A program made the position numbers and the translations under genes. A DNA stretch of 64,000 nt from NCBI GenBank assembly GCA_031216915.1, contig CM062290.1, positions 381,716,718 through 381,780,717 on the forward strand, read 5' to 3'. Origin of the DNA: Pictodentalium vernedei. Taxonomy: Eukaryota; Mollusca; Scaphopoda; Dentaliida; Dentaliidae. Of this stretch, positions 47,314-56,328 are shown piece after piece (the first letter of the stretch is position 1; each line of letters starts with the position of its first letter). The notes below the pieces were generated by a model. It saw only the letters and a list, made by a program, of their open reading frames with translations. It was not told the DNA's origin and did no database searches.

Positions 47314-47654
47314 AGGATATCCTATCTAGACATCATTGAAACATTTTATGACGTCAACATCATCTATTTCCGGGACTGTCTGGTCCCACAAGGTTATATT
47401 GATTTTGTCAATAATTGCCCGTCCCACATTATTAACGAGTGTGCAGTTTCTTTACTTATGACAACATCATTCTGTGCTAACTCGGGGAAAAACGGCACGC
47501 ACGGTTTCTTCAGGGTCTGCTGTATTTGGTGTGTTCGTAATGGCAACCTTTTTACGATCTCCCTCAGTAACAAATTATCACATGTTGATCAATAAGGATG
47601 AAGTTTTTCCATATTCCATTTTAAATTATGTTTATATAATGAAAATATATTTAA

Positions 47655-47871
47655 CTCTTTACCCAACGTTACGGCCAAAACCGGTCAGCACTATTTACAA
47701 AAATCGCCAAAACATAGGTTATGACTCTCTTCGGAACGAGCTCACCGAGCTCGTTCCAAAAAGGGTCATAACCTATGTTTTTGAGACAAAAAATGAAAAA
47801 AAATTAGTTATTCAAGAATTTTGTTTGCAAGTGTCGTCTGCTTTTCGTGTTAGGTTAAGGGATGAAATGGA
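47655..47871. mobile_element. TTAA hairpin MITE, subfamily a (copy 10)
   Basis: TTAACTCTTTACCCAACG start, a shortened left arm, the GGAACGAGCTC centre and a GTTAGGTTAAGGG end. It lies in the short intergenic space between the divergent capsid (minus) and membrane-protein (plus) pseudogenes. The long open frame across it is fortuitous. Confidence 0.88.
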
Positions 47872-48297
47872 TGAGATGATGTCGGAGATGCCAATTGTTC
47901 CTGATAATACATTACTCGGTGGAAATATTGAAGTAGAATCCGGAATACCTCAAATGAATAGTTTATATGATTATATTGAGGAAAAAACTGGACTTGTACC
48001 CAATATTAGAGACCCCAGTAAATTTGAAACGAGGGATGGAAAATTACATGTTAAACTGGAAGGAGATAATTCATTTTGCACTATGAGGAAAACAGGCAAT
48101 TTTTATTTATTCTCATACCTGGAAAGGACATTAGGGCCACAAAGAATCAGAACTAATCTTGAGTTGGTGGACTATGTACGTACTAAAAAGAAGACCATCC
48201 CAAAGGCGGCAGAAATTCCTCAAGTAACAGAAAGGACAAATGATATTGACCTTACAGATGCAACAGTCAGCAGAAACCGCAGTAAAAGAAATTTTAA

Positions 48298-48513
48298 CCC
48301 TTTACTTATCATGAAAAGCAGACGACACTTGCAAAACAAATTCTTGAATAACTACTTTTTTTTCATTTTTTGTCTCAAAAACGCGACGAGCTCGTTCCAA
48401 AGATGGGTCATAACCTATGTTTTTGAGACAAAAAATTAAAAAAATAATGAAAATTAATTGTTAATTTTTGTGAATAGCGCTGGCCGGTTTTGGCCGTTAT
48501 GTTGGGTAAAGAG
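48298..48513. mobile_element. TTAA hairpin MITE, subfamily a (copy 11)
   Basis: TTAA at 48294-48297 and 48514-48517, with part of the left centre deleted (CTCAAAAACGCGACGAGCTC). It splits the membrane-protein pseudogene, whose reading continues past it. Confidence 0.93.
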
Positions 48514-49028
48514 TTAAACACTTTTGATGACCCACATTTCGATATGCCTGCTGTCTCTGATTGGCACGGTTTCAGCAAGAACGGCTGCCCGAGATATATG
48601 GCCTGGAAAAATTCTTAGAAACTGTACAATGAAACTTAAGACTCAATGTTTCAGAATTATGAAAGCCAGATAAACATACTAATTATGACGAGCAAAAATT
48701 CCCCGAAGCGTTAAAAGAGCAACAGCGATATGAAATCAGAAAACGAATAACTGATTTGCAAACAGAACGCGATGAACGATTAGAAATTATCGCAGATACT
48801 CAGGAAATTTAAGATCTCAAATAAATAGAATTCGCGAAACCATAGGAGGAATACTTGACTCGGATACTGAGCTTGCTGATCGAATTAAAACATTATTCAG
48901 TGAACAGGGCATCAATATTGTAAGTACACTAACGGCTTTGGGCATGGAAATTAGCACCTTTTTTAGCTGTCACTGGTGTTCCCGCAGGGAACACCTGCTC
49001 CTACACCTCCAAACCCAGGTGGTGTTAA

Positions 49029-50397
49029 GGTGTTAAATGGATAAAGGAAAGTTGTTTAGTTTGAAATTCCCACCTCAGTTATTCCATACGTTCGAATTAA
49101 ATATACACAAATTATACATCAACATGAAAGTTGAGATGCATAGAATACGAAAAATATATGGAATCAACTCATGGAGTTGACAGTAAACAACAGTGGCTCC
49201 TGGATGTCTGCTACCGTATTCGTACCAGAACTGATAATGAAATAATATTTTTGGCAAACAATTTGTGGCCAGATGTACTTCAGATATCCAAGAACAAAGC
49301 TATGACATCAAGATTCTGGAGAGGAGAGCTACTTGCGGGTAAATTCTAAAACAGTCTGCTTTGTTGACATTGTAAATTTATTTCGATTTCCAGTCAAGGT
49401 CATCGGACGCAGAAAGCATTGAAACACAGTGTCGTCTAAAATCAAATAATGAGAAAGATCACCTTAATACAGCATCTATTGTTACATAGAGACTGCACAG
49501 TTGTCATACCCTTGAAAGGTATCATGACATCTGTTGAAATTTCGTATTATTACGATTTTGTTTTTCGATGAAAATTCGTGGCTTCGAGTGATTTGCTGTT
49601 AAAACAAATGCAGACAGTGTTGACCTTTTCCCAAATGCTGTCCTATCGTTGCAGCTTAAATTGTCTTGAATGCAAAGCTTTGGCCACAATGCAGGCCTGC
49701 CCCGAACCAGGGAAGTTCGGGTCTTCTTCTTCTTGGTGGTCCCCGAAAGGGGTCGTTGTTGATTTCCTCCAAAGAGTCCAACTACAACAGAGACAGCCTG
49801 AGGCAGATTATACTTGCCAGTGATGGCCATCACTCATAATCATCCTCGAAGCGGCAGACTATACTTGCCCGAAAATCCAGATCGACTTCACCCTCGGGGA
49901 GAGGTAGTACCTTTGTGAGAGGACCCAACCTCCCACACTGGTCCTCACCCGTGGGACAACCGACATCAGTCAACGAGACCGCCTACCCACAACTGGAGAC
50001 ACCTGCCGAGTACCGGATCCTTATCCTCCTTCAACACGCCTAGACATGTGACAGCCATCATATACAGCTATCGAGGGTCGAAAGGGGCTTGTCCCCCATA
50101 CCGTCCCTGCGCGCCTTCGGCGCGCGAAATCATCATTTTGTCGGCTTTGGCCACGAGTTTTTCTCCGAAAATATTATTTTATTATCAATTCTGGTACGAA
50201 TACGATAACAGACTTCCAGAAACCAGTGGTGCCTGCTGTCAACTATGAGTTGATTACATATATTTTCCGTGTTCTGTACCTCCAACCTTTATCTTGATGT
50301 ATAATTTGTGTACATTAATTTGAATTTATGGAATATGAGAGATGGAAGTTACATAAGTGAACAAATTTCCTTTACTATTATAGCACATTAACCCTTT
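49029..50397. mobile_element. TTAA foldback element with long inverted arms, carrying its own insertion
   Basis: The left end GGTGTTAAATGGATAAAGG after TTAA (49025-49028) aligns with the complement of the right end (GTAAAGGAAATTTGTTC...) before TTAA (50398-50401). The inverted similarity continues through TTCCCACCTCAGTTATTCC and the CCGTATTCGTACCAGAACTG block (about 49210 versus 50190). The element is 1369 bp, of which 456 bp (49688-50143) is a later insert. Related: 40610-41372, and arms at 56660-56800 and 57400-57633. It interrupts the Polinton-type membrane gene. Confidence 0.8.
49688..50143. mobile_element. GC-rich 456-bp insert with 11-bp target duplication
   Basis: Flanked by GCTTTGGCCAC at 49677-49687 and 50144-50154. 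Much more GC-rich than its surroundings, with a small CGCGCCTTCGGCGCG hairpin near its right end. There are no inverted ends, no poly-A and no recognisable protein. The paralogous element at 40610-41372 lacks it. Confidence 0.8.
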
Positions 50398-50401
50398 ATC
50401 C

Positions 50402-50613
50402 CAACGCAGACGATATAAAAATTTATTATTTTTAAAAAAAATTTCAAAAAAAACATATCACGTGGCCCCTTATTGGAACGAGCTCGACGAGCTCGTCCCA
50501 AAAAGAGGTCATATGATATGGTTTTGTTTGAAACTTTGTGAAAAATAGTATTTTTTCAGTTGCTGAGTTTGCATATTACGCTGGCGGATGTGGCCGATTC
50601 GTTGGGTAAAGGG
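50402..50613. mobile_element. TTAA hairpin MITE, subfamily b (copy 12)
   Basis: TTAA (50398-50401) on the left and TCAA (50614-50617) on the right, ATATAAAAATTTATTATTTT arm, GGAACGAGCTCGACGAGCTC centre and a TTCGTTGGGTAAAGGG end. It sits exactly at the right border of the foldback 49029-50397, so the same TTAA was used twice. Confidence 0.93.
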
Positions 50614-50963
50614 TCAAGGCATGGGTTACGAAACAACTCAAATACTTAGCAAATGTATGAGTCAAGCTTGGCGGTAAGGCTACAGCAGTAATTCCCGGCA
50701 TAATTGGATCTGTCGTTTCAGGGCTATTGAAAACAGCAGCTGGTGCGGTGAGCCGGCTCGCATAAAATTTGTGAGCTTTAATTGTATTCATTGGCGGTTT
50801 AATATTTATTAAACTAAAAGCTGTATAATTGTATAGGAATGGTTTTCAGATTTAATGCAGGTGCACGATACAAATCAGGTGGCTATAACAAATCTAAGAA
50901 AATAAATAATATTAACAAAATTTATATTCGCGTCAAGTACAAACTAAACGGTTGGAGTTTTAA

Positions 50964-51207
50964 CCCTTTACCTAACATGAAAAGCAGACGACAGTTGCAA
51001 AAAAAAAAAAAGAATCCTTGAATAACTAATTTTGTTCATTGTTTGTTTCAAAAACATAGGTTATGACCTCCTATTCGAATGAGCTCGACGAGCTCGTTCC
51101 AATGAAGGGTCATAACCTATGTTTTTGAGACAAAAAATGAAAAAATAATGAAAATTAATTGGCGATTTTTGAGAATAGTGCTGGCCGTTTTGGCCGTTAC
51201 GTTGGGT
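50964..51207. mobile_element. TTAA hairpin MITE, subfamily a (copy 13), right end lost
   Basis: TTAA then CCCTTTACCTAACATG. The typical centre is followed by a right end broken at GTTACGTTGGGT, where it runs into TCGAAAACGCC without GGTAAAGGG. Confidence 0.9.
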
Positions 51208-51438
51208 TCGAAAACGCCTCGGCTCCGATTGAAGTTTCAAACGCGCGTACAAATGTAATGAATATCACACATTTGTGAACTTTCACCATTTGGTCATGAA
51301 TTAATAGATTTGGAAGAGTTCAGGTGGCATACAAAAATATTTAAATTAAGCCATCATGTGATTGACCACGTGACGTTTTGTGTATCTAGAAACAGACGAC
51401 ACATGTATTTTGATTAAATGTCATTGTGAAAACTCGAG

Positions 51439-51996
51439 ATGTCACAATCCAGTGAACGTGATGAAGAATCTTTGGATTTAACCATTTTAGAAGTGGTAAT
51501 AATAGTAATAACAATATTTTGTTGGGCGTCCCTGTTTATTAACAACCCTCCAGGGATGATTAACAACAAAAGATTTAATAGATGCATGAGGATTTATTTA
51601 CAGGAAGTTTCTGGATATTTCATTTTTACTATCAAAAAACGTAGAACCTCAGCTGAACTGCCAGTTGCACTCTCAACGGATGACTCATGGCACAGATTTG
51701 ATAATGCATATTTCAGACGAGAATATGGAAAATTATGTCATGAGTTTGAAGTATTGGTTAATACAGATTGGCGCCAGAAACATGACTATAATGATGGCCT
51801 GGGCACGCTTTCTCATGTTCATGTTAGGTCATACGACCACCACTCCCTGACCCTTCATCCTCCGCGTCGTAGATTTAATAACACGTTTAGTTTTACACAG
51901 AGATCTTGACACGGTCACATATATGCTGATTTTATAAGACAGGAACATGCAGCTTGGAGTACCTACATTGTTAAAGATTCGAAGTATGTACCATAG
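51439..51996 (+). pseudogene. Small membrane-type ORF next to the Polinton block
   Basis: 156 codons from an ATG, one in-frame TGA (51907), then 28 further open codons to 51996. Residues 15-36 (ILEVVIIVITIFCWASLFI) form a predicted membrane segment near the N-terminus. The rest is basic/aromatic, with SDDSWHRFDNAYFRREYGK-like features. I do not recognise it. Strand and position suggest it belongs to the same element as the capsid and protease genes. There is no evidence of function. Confidence 0.5.
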
Positions 51997-52050
51997 TGGG
52001 TGTGAAAACTAAGTAAGAACATACATGTTATTTATTTATTTATTTATTTG

Positions 52051-52396
52051 TGTTTAAGGTCACATACTTATGCACAATGGCTAATCGTGACCATGACAGT
52101 TTTACGGGTGGCGGAAGCCGGAGTACCCGGAGAGAACCACCGAGCATCGACGAGCTACTGTCAGCTCCTCAACATTCTAACTGTTTAAGCTCAAGCATGG
52201 TTACAGCGATTGAAGACATGTGTACCATCGACGTGCAGTACGCCTTAGTACACGGCGTTATCGTGCCCCCATGTAGGCAATCGGGATAAGTGCCTTGCCC
52301 AAAGACACAACGCGGGTCGTCCCGGACGGGGATCGAACTCGGAGCCTCTAGCATAGAAGTTCAACCGTCTACCACTGAGGCACCTCGCCCTCCGTC
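52051..52396 (-). mobile_element. tRNA-headed SINE, full length
   Basis: The minus strand starts near 52396: box A-like GTGCCTCAGTGGTAG, box B GAGTTCGATCCC, then TTGGGCAAGGCACTTATCCC and a body to GTGACCTTAAACAC, ending in (AAAT)n at 52031-52050. The 346-bp length and intact boxes make it the reference copy here. The CCACGTACTGTA at 52397-52408 is an end of the CAGTACGTGG MITE family. Confidence 0.88.
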
Positions 52397-52514
52397 CACG
52401 TACTGTATGTCTGGACTATTTTAGGCTAGCAGACTCAGATTCGGCCATCAATTCTTGGGGTTGGTACTGCACTGGATGTTCAAAAACAATTTGAGGGGAC
52501 TATAGAAGAGGCAA

Positions 52515-52952
52515 TTGCAAGTAGGATTTACAAAGTTCCATAAAACTGACTACGTATTCAGAGCAAGCCCCTACATGGCTCCATCAAATATGGAACTATG
52601 TGGACTTTCGTATTTTTCAGGTTATAATAACACAATACTTATAGCTACGGATTTCCAAACATTAGAGAGTAATAGCGAATTAAACGAAGAGATTAAAATT
52701 CCGGCTCTACGTTCATTAGTAGGACCCATTCCAACTAAACCATCGGCAGGACCCCCTCCCCCCCCCCCCCCCAACAAAATCCCGACAACCCCCGAGAAGA
52801 ACGAACCGCCTTAACAGCACTGCTCGTGATTGCAGTGGCGTTTATTGCTTGGTACTTGAATGTAAAATGTTCATTGCTTTCAACAAAAGAATGGAGTAGT
52901 GTCAATCCCAGTGAATATAGACAATCGTTTTGGAAATAAAGTCATTGGTATT
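52515..52952 (+). pseudogene. Pro-rich membrane ORF with poly-C frameshift
   Basis: The first 99 codons (52515-52814) end in a Pro-rich region encoded by a run of 15 or more C (about 52750-52772). A clear membrane segment (ALLVIAVAFIAWYLNV, about 52820-52870) is open in the neighbouring frame from just after the C run to 52952. A change in homopolymer length (real or sequencing) explains the split. Unrecognised; probably part of the Polinton-like block. Confidence 0.5.
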
Positions 52953-53230
52953 ACTTCTGCATACTATCGAGTTGGATACCATAATATAAAAAATGAGCAA
53001 ATCGATATTATGACTGAAGGTGTAAGATCAACCTTAATATTTACAACCAGGGGCCAATACTATAGACTTTTACAATTGTATTTTCCCGAATTGTATTTTC
53101 TACAAGTGAATATAAATGACGGAAATGAATCATTAGCATTTCAAATGATGTGGCAATTTGCCAACTGGCAAATTGCCACATGTTTGAAAATGCTAATGGT
53201 TCATTTCAATAAGTTATTTCCATTATTAGG
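52899..53230 (+). pseudogene. Unrecognised ORF ending in an inverted duplication
   Basis: About 110 open codons, for example VNIDNRFGNKVIGITSAYYR and YYRLLQLYFPELYFLQVN. No ATG is convincing. From 53125 to 53206 the DNA is a palindrome (arms of about 40 bp around CCAACTGG), so the end of the frame is its own complement and the natural C-terminus is lost. It abuts the SINE at 53229. It may be a minor structural gene of the same element; this is unproven. Confidence 0.4.
53125..53206. repeat. Palindrome at the end of an ORF
   Basis: AAATGAATCATTAGCATTTC and ATGTGGCAATTTGCCA are mirrored, with three or four mismatches, by the following 40 bp. Confidence 0.85.
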
Positions 53231-53600
53231 GAGCGCGGGGGCTCAGTGGTATACTGTTGGACTTCTATGCTAGAGGTCCCGAGTTGAATCCCCGTCCGGG
53301 GCGACCCGCGTTGTGTCCTTAGGCAAGGCACACTTTATCCCGACTGCCTACATGGGGGCATGATACCGCCGTGTACTTTGGCGTTCTGCACGTCGATGGT
53401 GCAGATGTGTTCAACCGCTGTAACCCTGCTTGAGCGGAGCTTGAACAGTGTTAGAATGTTGAGCTGACAGTTGCTCGTCGATGCTCGATGGTTCTCTCCG
53501 GGTACTCCGGCTTCCTTCACCTGTAAAACTGTCACGGTCACGATTAGCCATTGTGCATAACTATGTGACCTTAAACACCAAGAAATAAACAAGTGCAACG
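53229..53600 (+). mobile_element. tRNA-headed SINE, plus strand
   Basis: Box A-like GGGGCTCAGTGGTATAC, box B-like GAGTTGAATCCCC, TTAGGCAAGGCACACTTTATC, and the tail GTGACCTTAAACACCAAGAA. It lies opposite in orientation to the copy at 52051-52396, bracketing 830 bp of Polinton-like ORFs. Confidence 0.85.
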
Positions 53601-53739
53601 TCAATCGCCAGCGATTAGTCAATCGTCCCCACGGTAGGTAGATTACTGTGAAATATATTGATATTTCCTCAATAAAACCCAAACAAACATGGATATCCAA
53701 GGAACAACTCAACAAACTAGTCCCAATATTACCCATAGT

Positions 53740-54563
53740 TCTGTGGTTTTACTGGAAGCATTCAAATGCCTGTAAAAAAGGTGAAGTAAGGCTAACTTGC
53801 ATAATTTATGCACAAGAAAAAAACCTGTATAATATGTTATTTTATCTTATGTCTCTTCCCTTCGAATCTGAAAATTTGAAACAAAAGCATGAAAGCTTTC
53901 CTAATGCCCCATCAAATCTGAAAATTTTAACCAAAAGCGTCAAACAGAAATATTACCCCCAAAAAGGTTAAGTAAGGCATGGTTGCATAATTATTGCAGG
54001 AGAAAAAACCCGTATGATATGTTATTTATTTTATGCTGCTAGACCTCCATACCAAAATTTATTGAAATCAAAAATGTCGTTCAGACGTTCTGAGCGAAAA
54101 ACGAATTACACGCAATTTCCAACAAAAGTGGCTGGCAGTTGGACATCTTGAATTTTTTTTCGGAAAAAAATGAAGTGCATCAATTTTTTTCCTAACACAA
54201 AATCAAATCTTAAAATTTTAAACAAAAGCGTCAAAGTATCTCTGAGACACAGGTGGTAACAGTACACAACATGATACGCACAGACATACACACAGAAATA
54301 TTACCCGAAAAGAAGTTAAGTAAGGCTAATTTGCATAATTTATGCACAAGAAAGAAACCCGTATGATATGTTATTTATCTTATGCTGCTAGACCTGCATA
54401 CCAAAGATTATTGAAATCGGAAATGTCGTTCAGAAGTTCTGAGGGTATAACAAATAACACGCAATTTCCAACAAAAATGGCCGCCTGTCAGCCTTCTTGA
54501 ATTTTTTCGGAAAAAATTGACGTGCATAAATTTTTTCCTAATGCCCCATGAAATCTGAAAAGA

Positions 54564-54594
<31 letters not shown>

Positions 54595-54600
54595 CTTTGC
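53740..54600. repeat. Degenerate approx. 300-bp tandem repeat with (CAGA)n end
   Basis: AAGTTAAGTAAGGCTAA, CCCGTATGATATGTTATTT and GAAATCGGAAATGTCGTTCAG recur at about 53780, 53960 and 54310. The array ends in a CAGACAGA run (54561-54592). In layout it resembles the 161-bp array at 28970-29515, which also ends in GACAGACGGAC. Confidence 0.8.
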
Positions 54601-54836
54601 TTTGCTATATGCAGAGATGCCTAAAGAACAAATCCGCTGTTGTAAGTTATGTTCTGGGGCTTAACCCAACATGTGCTTTGGCCTCTTAAAGAATTGTACT
54701 GTCCGAATAAACTGATTTTCAGTGAATTTTGCAAATTTCTACTCATTTACTTTAATTGCAAGGTTGTTGTAGTTGTTGTTTTGGTGCGGATAGATGCAAC
54801 AATGATTGCAGAAGAAAGTTACTGTTTACTTTTTAA

Positions 54837-55080
54837 CCCTTTACCCAACGTAACGGCCAAAACCGGCCAGCGCTATTCTCAAAAATCGCCAATTAATTTT
54901 CATTATTTTTTTTATTTTTTGTCTCAAAAACATAGGTTATGACCCCTCGTTGGAACGAGCTCGTCGAGCTCGTTCCAACGAGGGGTCATAACCTACGTTT
55001 TTGAGACAAAAAATGAAAAATAATTGTTATTCAAGAATTATTTTTGCAAGTGTCGTCTGCTTTTCAGGTTAGGTAAAGGG
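54837..55080. mobile_element. TTAA hairpin MITE, subfamily a (copy 14)
   Basis: TTAA at 54833-54836 and 55081-55084, both ends intact (CCCTTTACCCAACG ... GTTAGGTAAAGGG), and a perfect GGAACGAGCTCG stem. The last copy in the window. Confidence 0.97.
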
Positions 55081-55309
55081 TTAATCTCAGATTTAACCCT
55101 CAAGCACAATGAGGATGAGAATAAGAGTACCGTTGGAAAATGTCAATTGTATCAGCCAACTTTGAATGCTTTTTCTATCATTTTGGAAAGAGTTAATTTC
55201 AAACACTTTGCTTTGCAAAATGTAGTCTACATTCTCATATTAAAAATACGAGAAAGCCCGTATTTTGTCCAACAAATTACAATTGTCTATTTTATTTTAT
55301 TTTTTCATT

Positions 55310-56328
55310 TTTTTCCTCCATCAATTTTGTCTGTTGCACAGCTTCAAAACATGCTGTACTATTTCAACTAGTCATCCAAAGCTATTGGAAGGCAAATTGG
55401 TTATGGCCATGTTGTCATCAGCAGACTTGTCCGAGAACATCAACAAACCAACGATATTAAGGTCCGACCAAGGCCTGGACAACCCCAAAATACCTCTCAT
55501 CGGGAAGATCGGAGTCTGACACGCCTCGTTGGACGTGAACCCTTTGCTTCAAGTGGGGTTTTGAAACACCTTTGTCTCCCCAACAGGCGTTTGTGCAACA
55601 GAACTGTCCAACATCGTCTCAAAGCACTGGGTATGAGGTCCTTAAGGGCCATCAAGCGTCCAGCTCTGTCCGATCAGCATCAAAGACGACGTTTGGAGTG
55701 GTGTATGGCACGACAACATTGGAATCTCAGGACGTGGAGGATAGTCCATTGGTCAGACGAGAGTGGGTTTCTGTTTCACAACACAGATGGTCGCATGAGA
55801 GTGTGGAGGCCTAGAAATACTGCTTACGGGCCCAAGACCATCAGACCTACTGTTCCTTATGGTGGAGGATCAGTAATGATATGGGGATGCCTCTCTCATG
55901 ATTATAAACTTGATATAGTGACTGCACGTGGAAATCTCAATGGTCATCAGTACATCCTTGACATTCTCAATCCGTTGTCGTGCCACATTTTGACAACCAC
56001 CCGTTGGCTGCTCGCCCTGTATTCATGGACGACAATGCAAGGCCACATCATTGCCACACTGAGAGCATTCCTTCAGAACACCGCCATTACATCACTGCCT
56101 TGGCCTGAAATGACCCCTGATTTGAATCCCTTAGGACACACATAGGCTATTCTTGGACTTCGTGTGCAAGCAAGGGATCCGCCTGTACAGACTTTGGCCG
56201 ATTTGGAAGCTGCATTCCATGAGGATTGGCAGCAGTTGCCTCTGGACCGTGTCAGAAGGCTCACTGGTAGCATTAGAAGGAAAGTTCAGGCAGTCATCCG
56301 GGCATGTGGTGGATACACTCGCTATTGA
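55310..56328 (+). pseudogene. Tc1-like DD34E transposase
   Basis: One frame from about 55310 to TGA 56326-56328 carries most of the protein. There is a helix-turn-helix region with a premature TAG at 55369-55371, then RQIGYGHVVISRLVREHQ and RTVQHRLKALGMRSL. The first catalytic Asp is in HWSDESGF (55756-55758), followed by VWRPRNTAYGP and GGGSVMIWGCL. The second catalytic block (MDDNARPH, 56025-56048) is in another frame. The third (PDLNPLGHT) has Gly in place of the catalytic Glu (56134-56136) and a TAG at 56143-56145. The C-terminus through VQAVIRACGGYTRY is present. The first HTH is mostly lost and no terminal inverted repeats were found. Confidence 0.93.

Larger units (their letters stand above)
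45800..47600 (-). pseudogene. Polinton major-capsid-type protein, split by an insertion
   Basis: Reading from 47600 down: AQNDVVISKETAHSLI, then GRAIIDKINITLWDQTVP and EIDDVDVIKCFNDV (47450-47320). An interruption of 588 bp (46726-47313) follows. Then come VVRAFRNRFCIPLDCELA, DRLCFELIFSPVNNI, YKLSGTSLELEEINNQDL, ARPVILYEQIHRHG and NENDTIWNIQINKPA (46500-46260), with a degraded C-terminal part to about 45800 that is also hit by the palindrome 46001-46134. These blocks match the long capsid protein encoded by invertebrate Polintons. Several stops and frameshifts are present. Confidence 0.75.
47872..50820 (+). pseudogene. Polinton-type coiled-coil/membrane structural protein, broken by nested insertions
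   Basis: Three coding pieces in order. 47872-48293: acidic N-terminal domain (MDEMMSEMPIVPDNTLLGG, NSLYDYIEEKTGLVP, TERTNDIDLTDATV). 48518-49028: LEKFLETVQ-type sequence, a charged coiled coil (YEIRKRITDLQTERDERLEI) and INRIRETIGGILDSD, then LADRIKTLFSEQG and a hydrophobic STLTALGMEIS stretch before a Pro/Gly linker. 50618-50820: KATAVIPGIIGSVVSGLLKT and a hydrophobic end (ALIVFIGGLIFI). This coiled-coil plus C-terminal membrane layout is recurrent beside Polinton capsid genes; its role is unproven. Insertions are the MITE 48298-48513, the foldback 49029-50397 and the MITE 50402-50613. A few stops and frameshifts are also present. Confidence 0.75.

Noticed and set aside
47474..48439. 321-codon plus-strand frame as a single gene
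   Set aside because: Its first part is antisense to the capsid pseudogene, its middle and end run through two TTAA MITEs, and only about 47872-48293 resembles a protein family.
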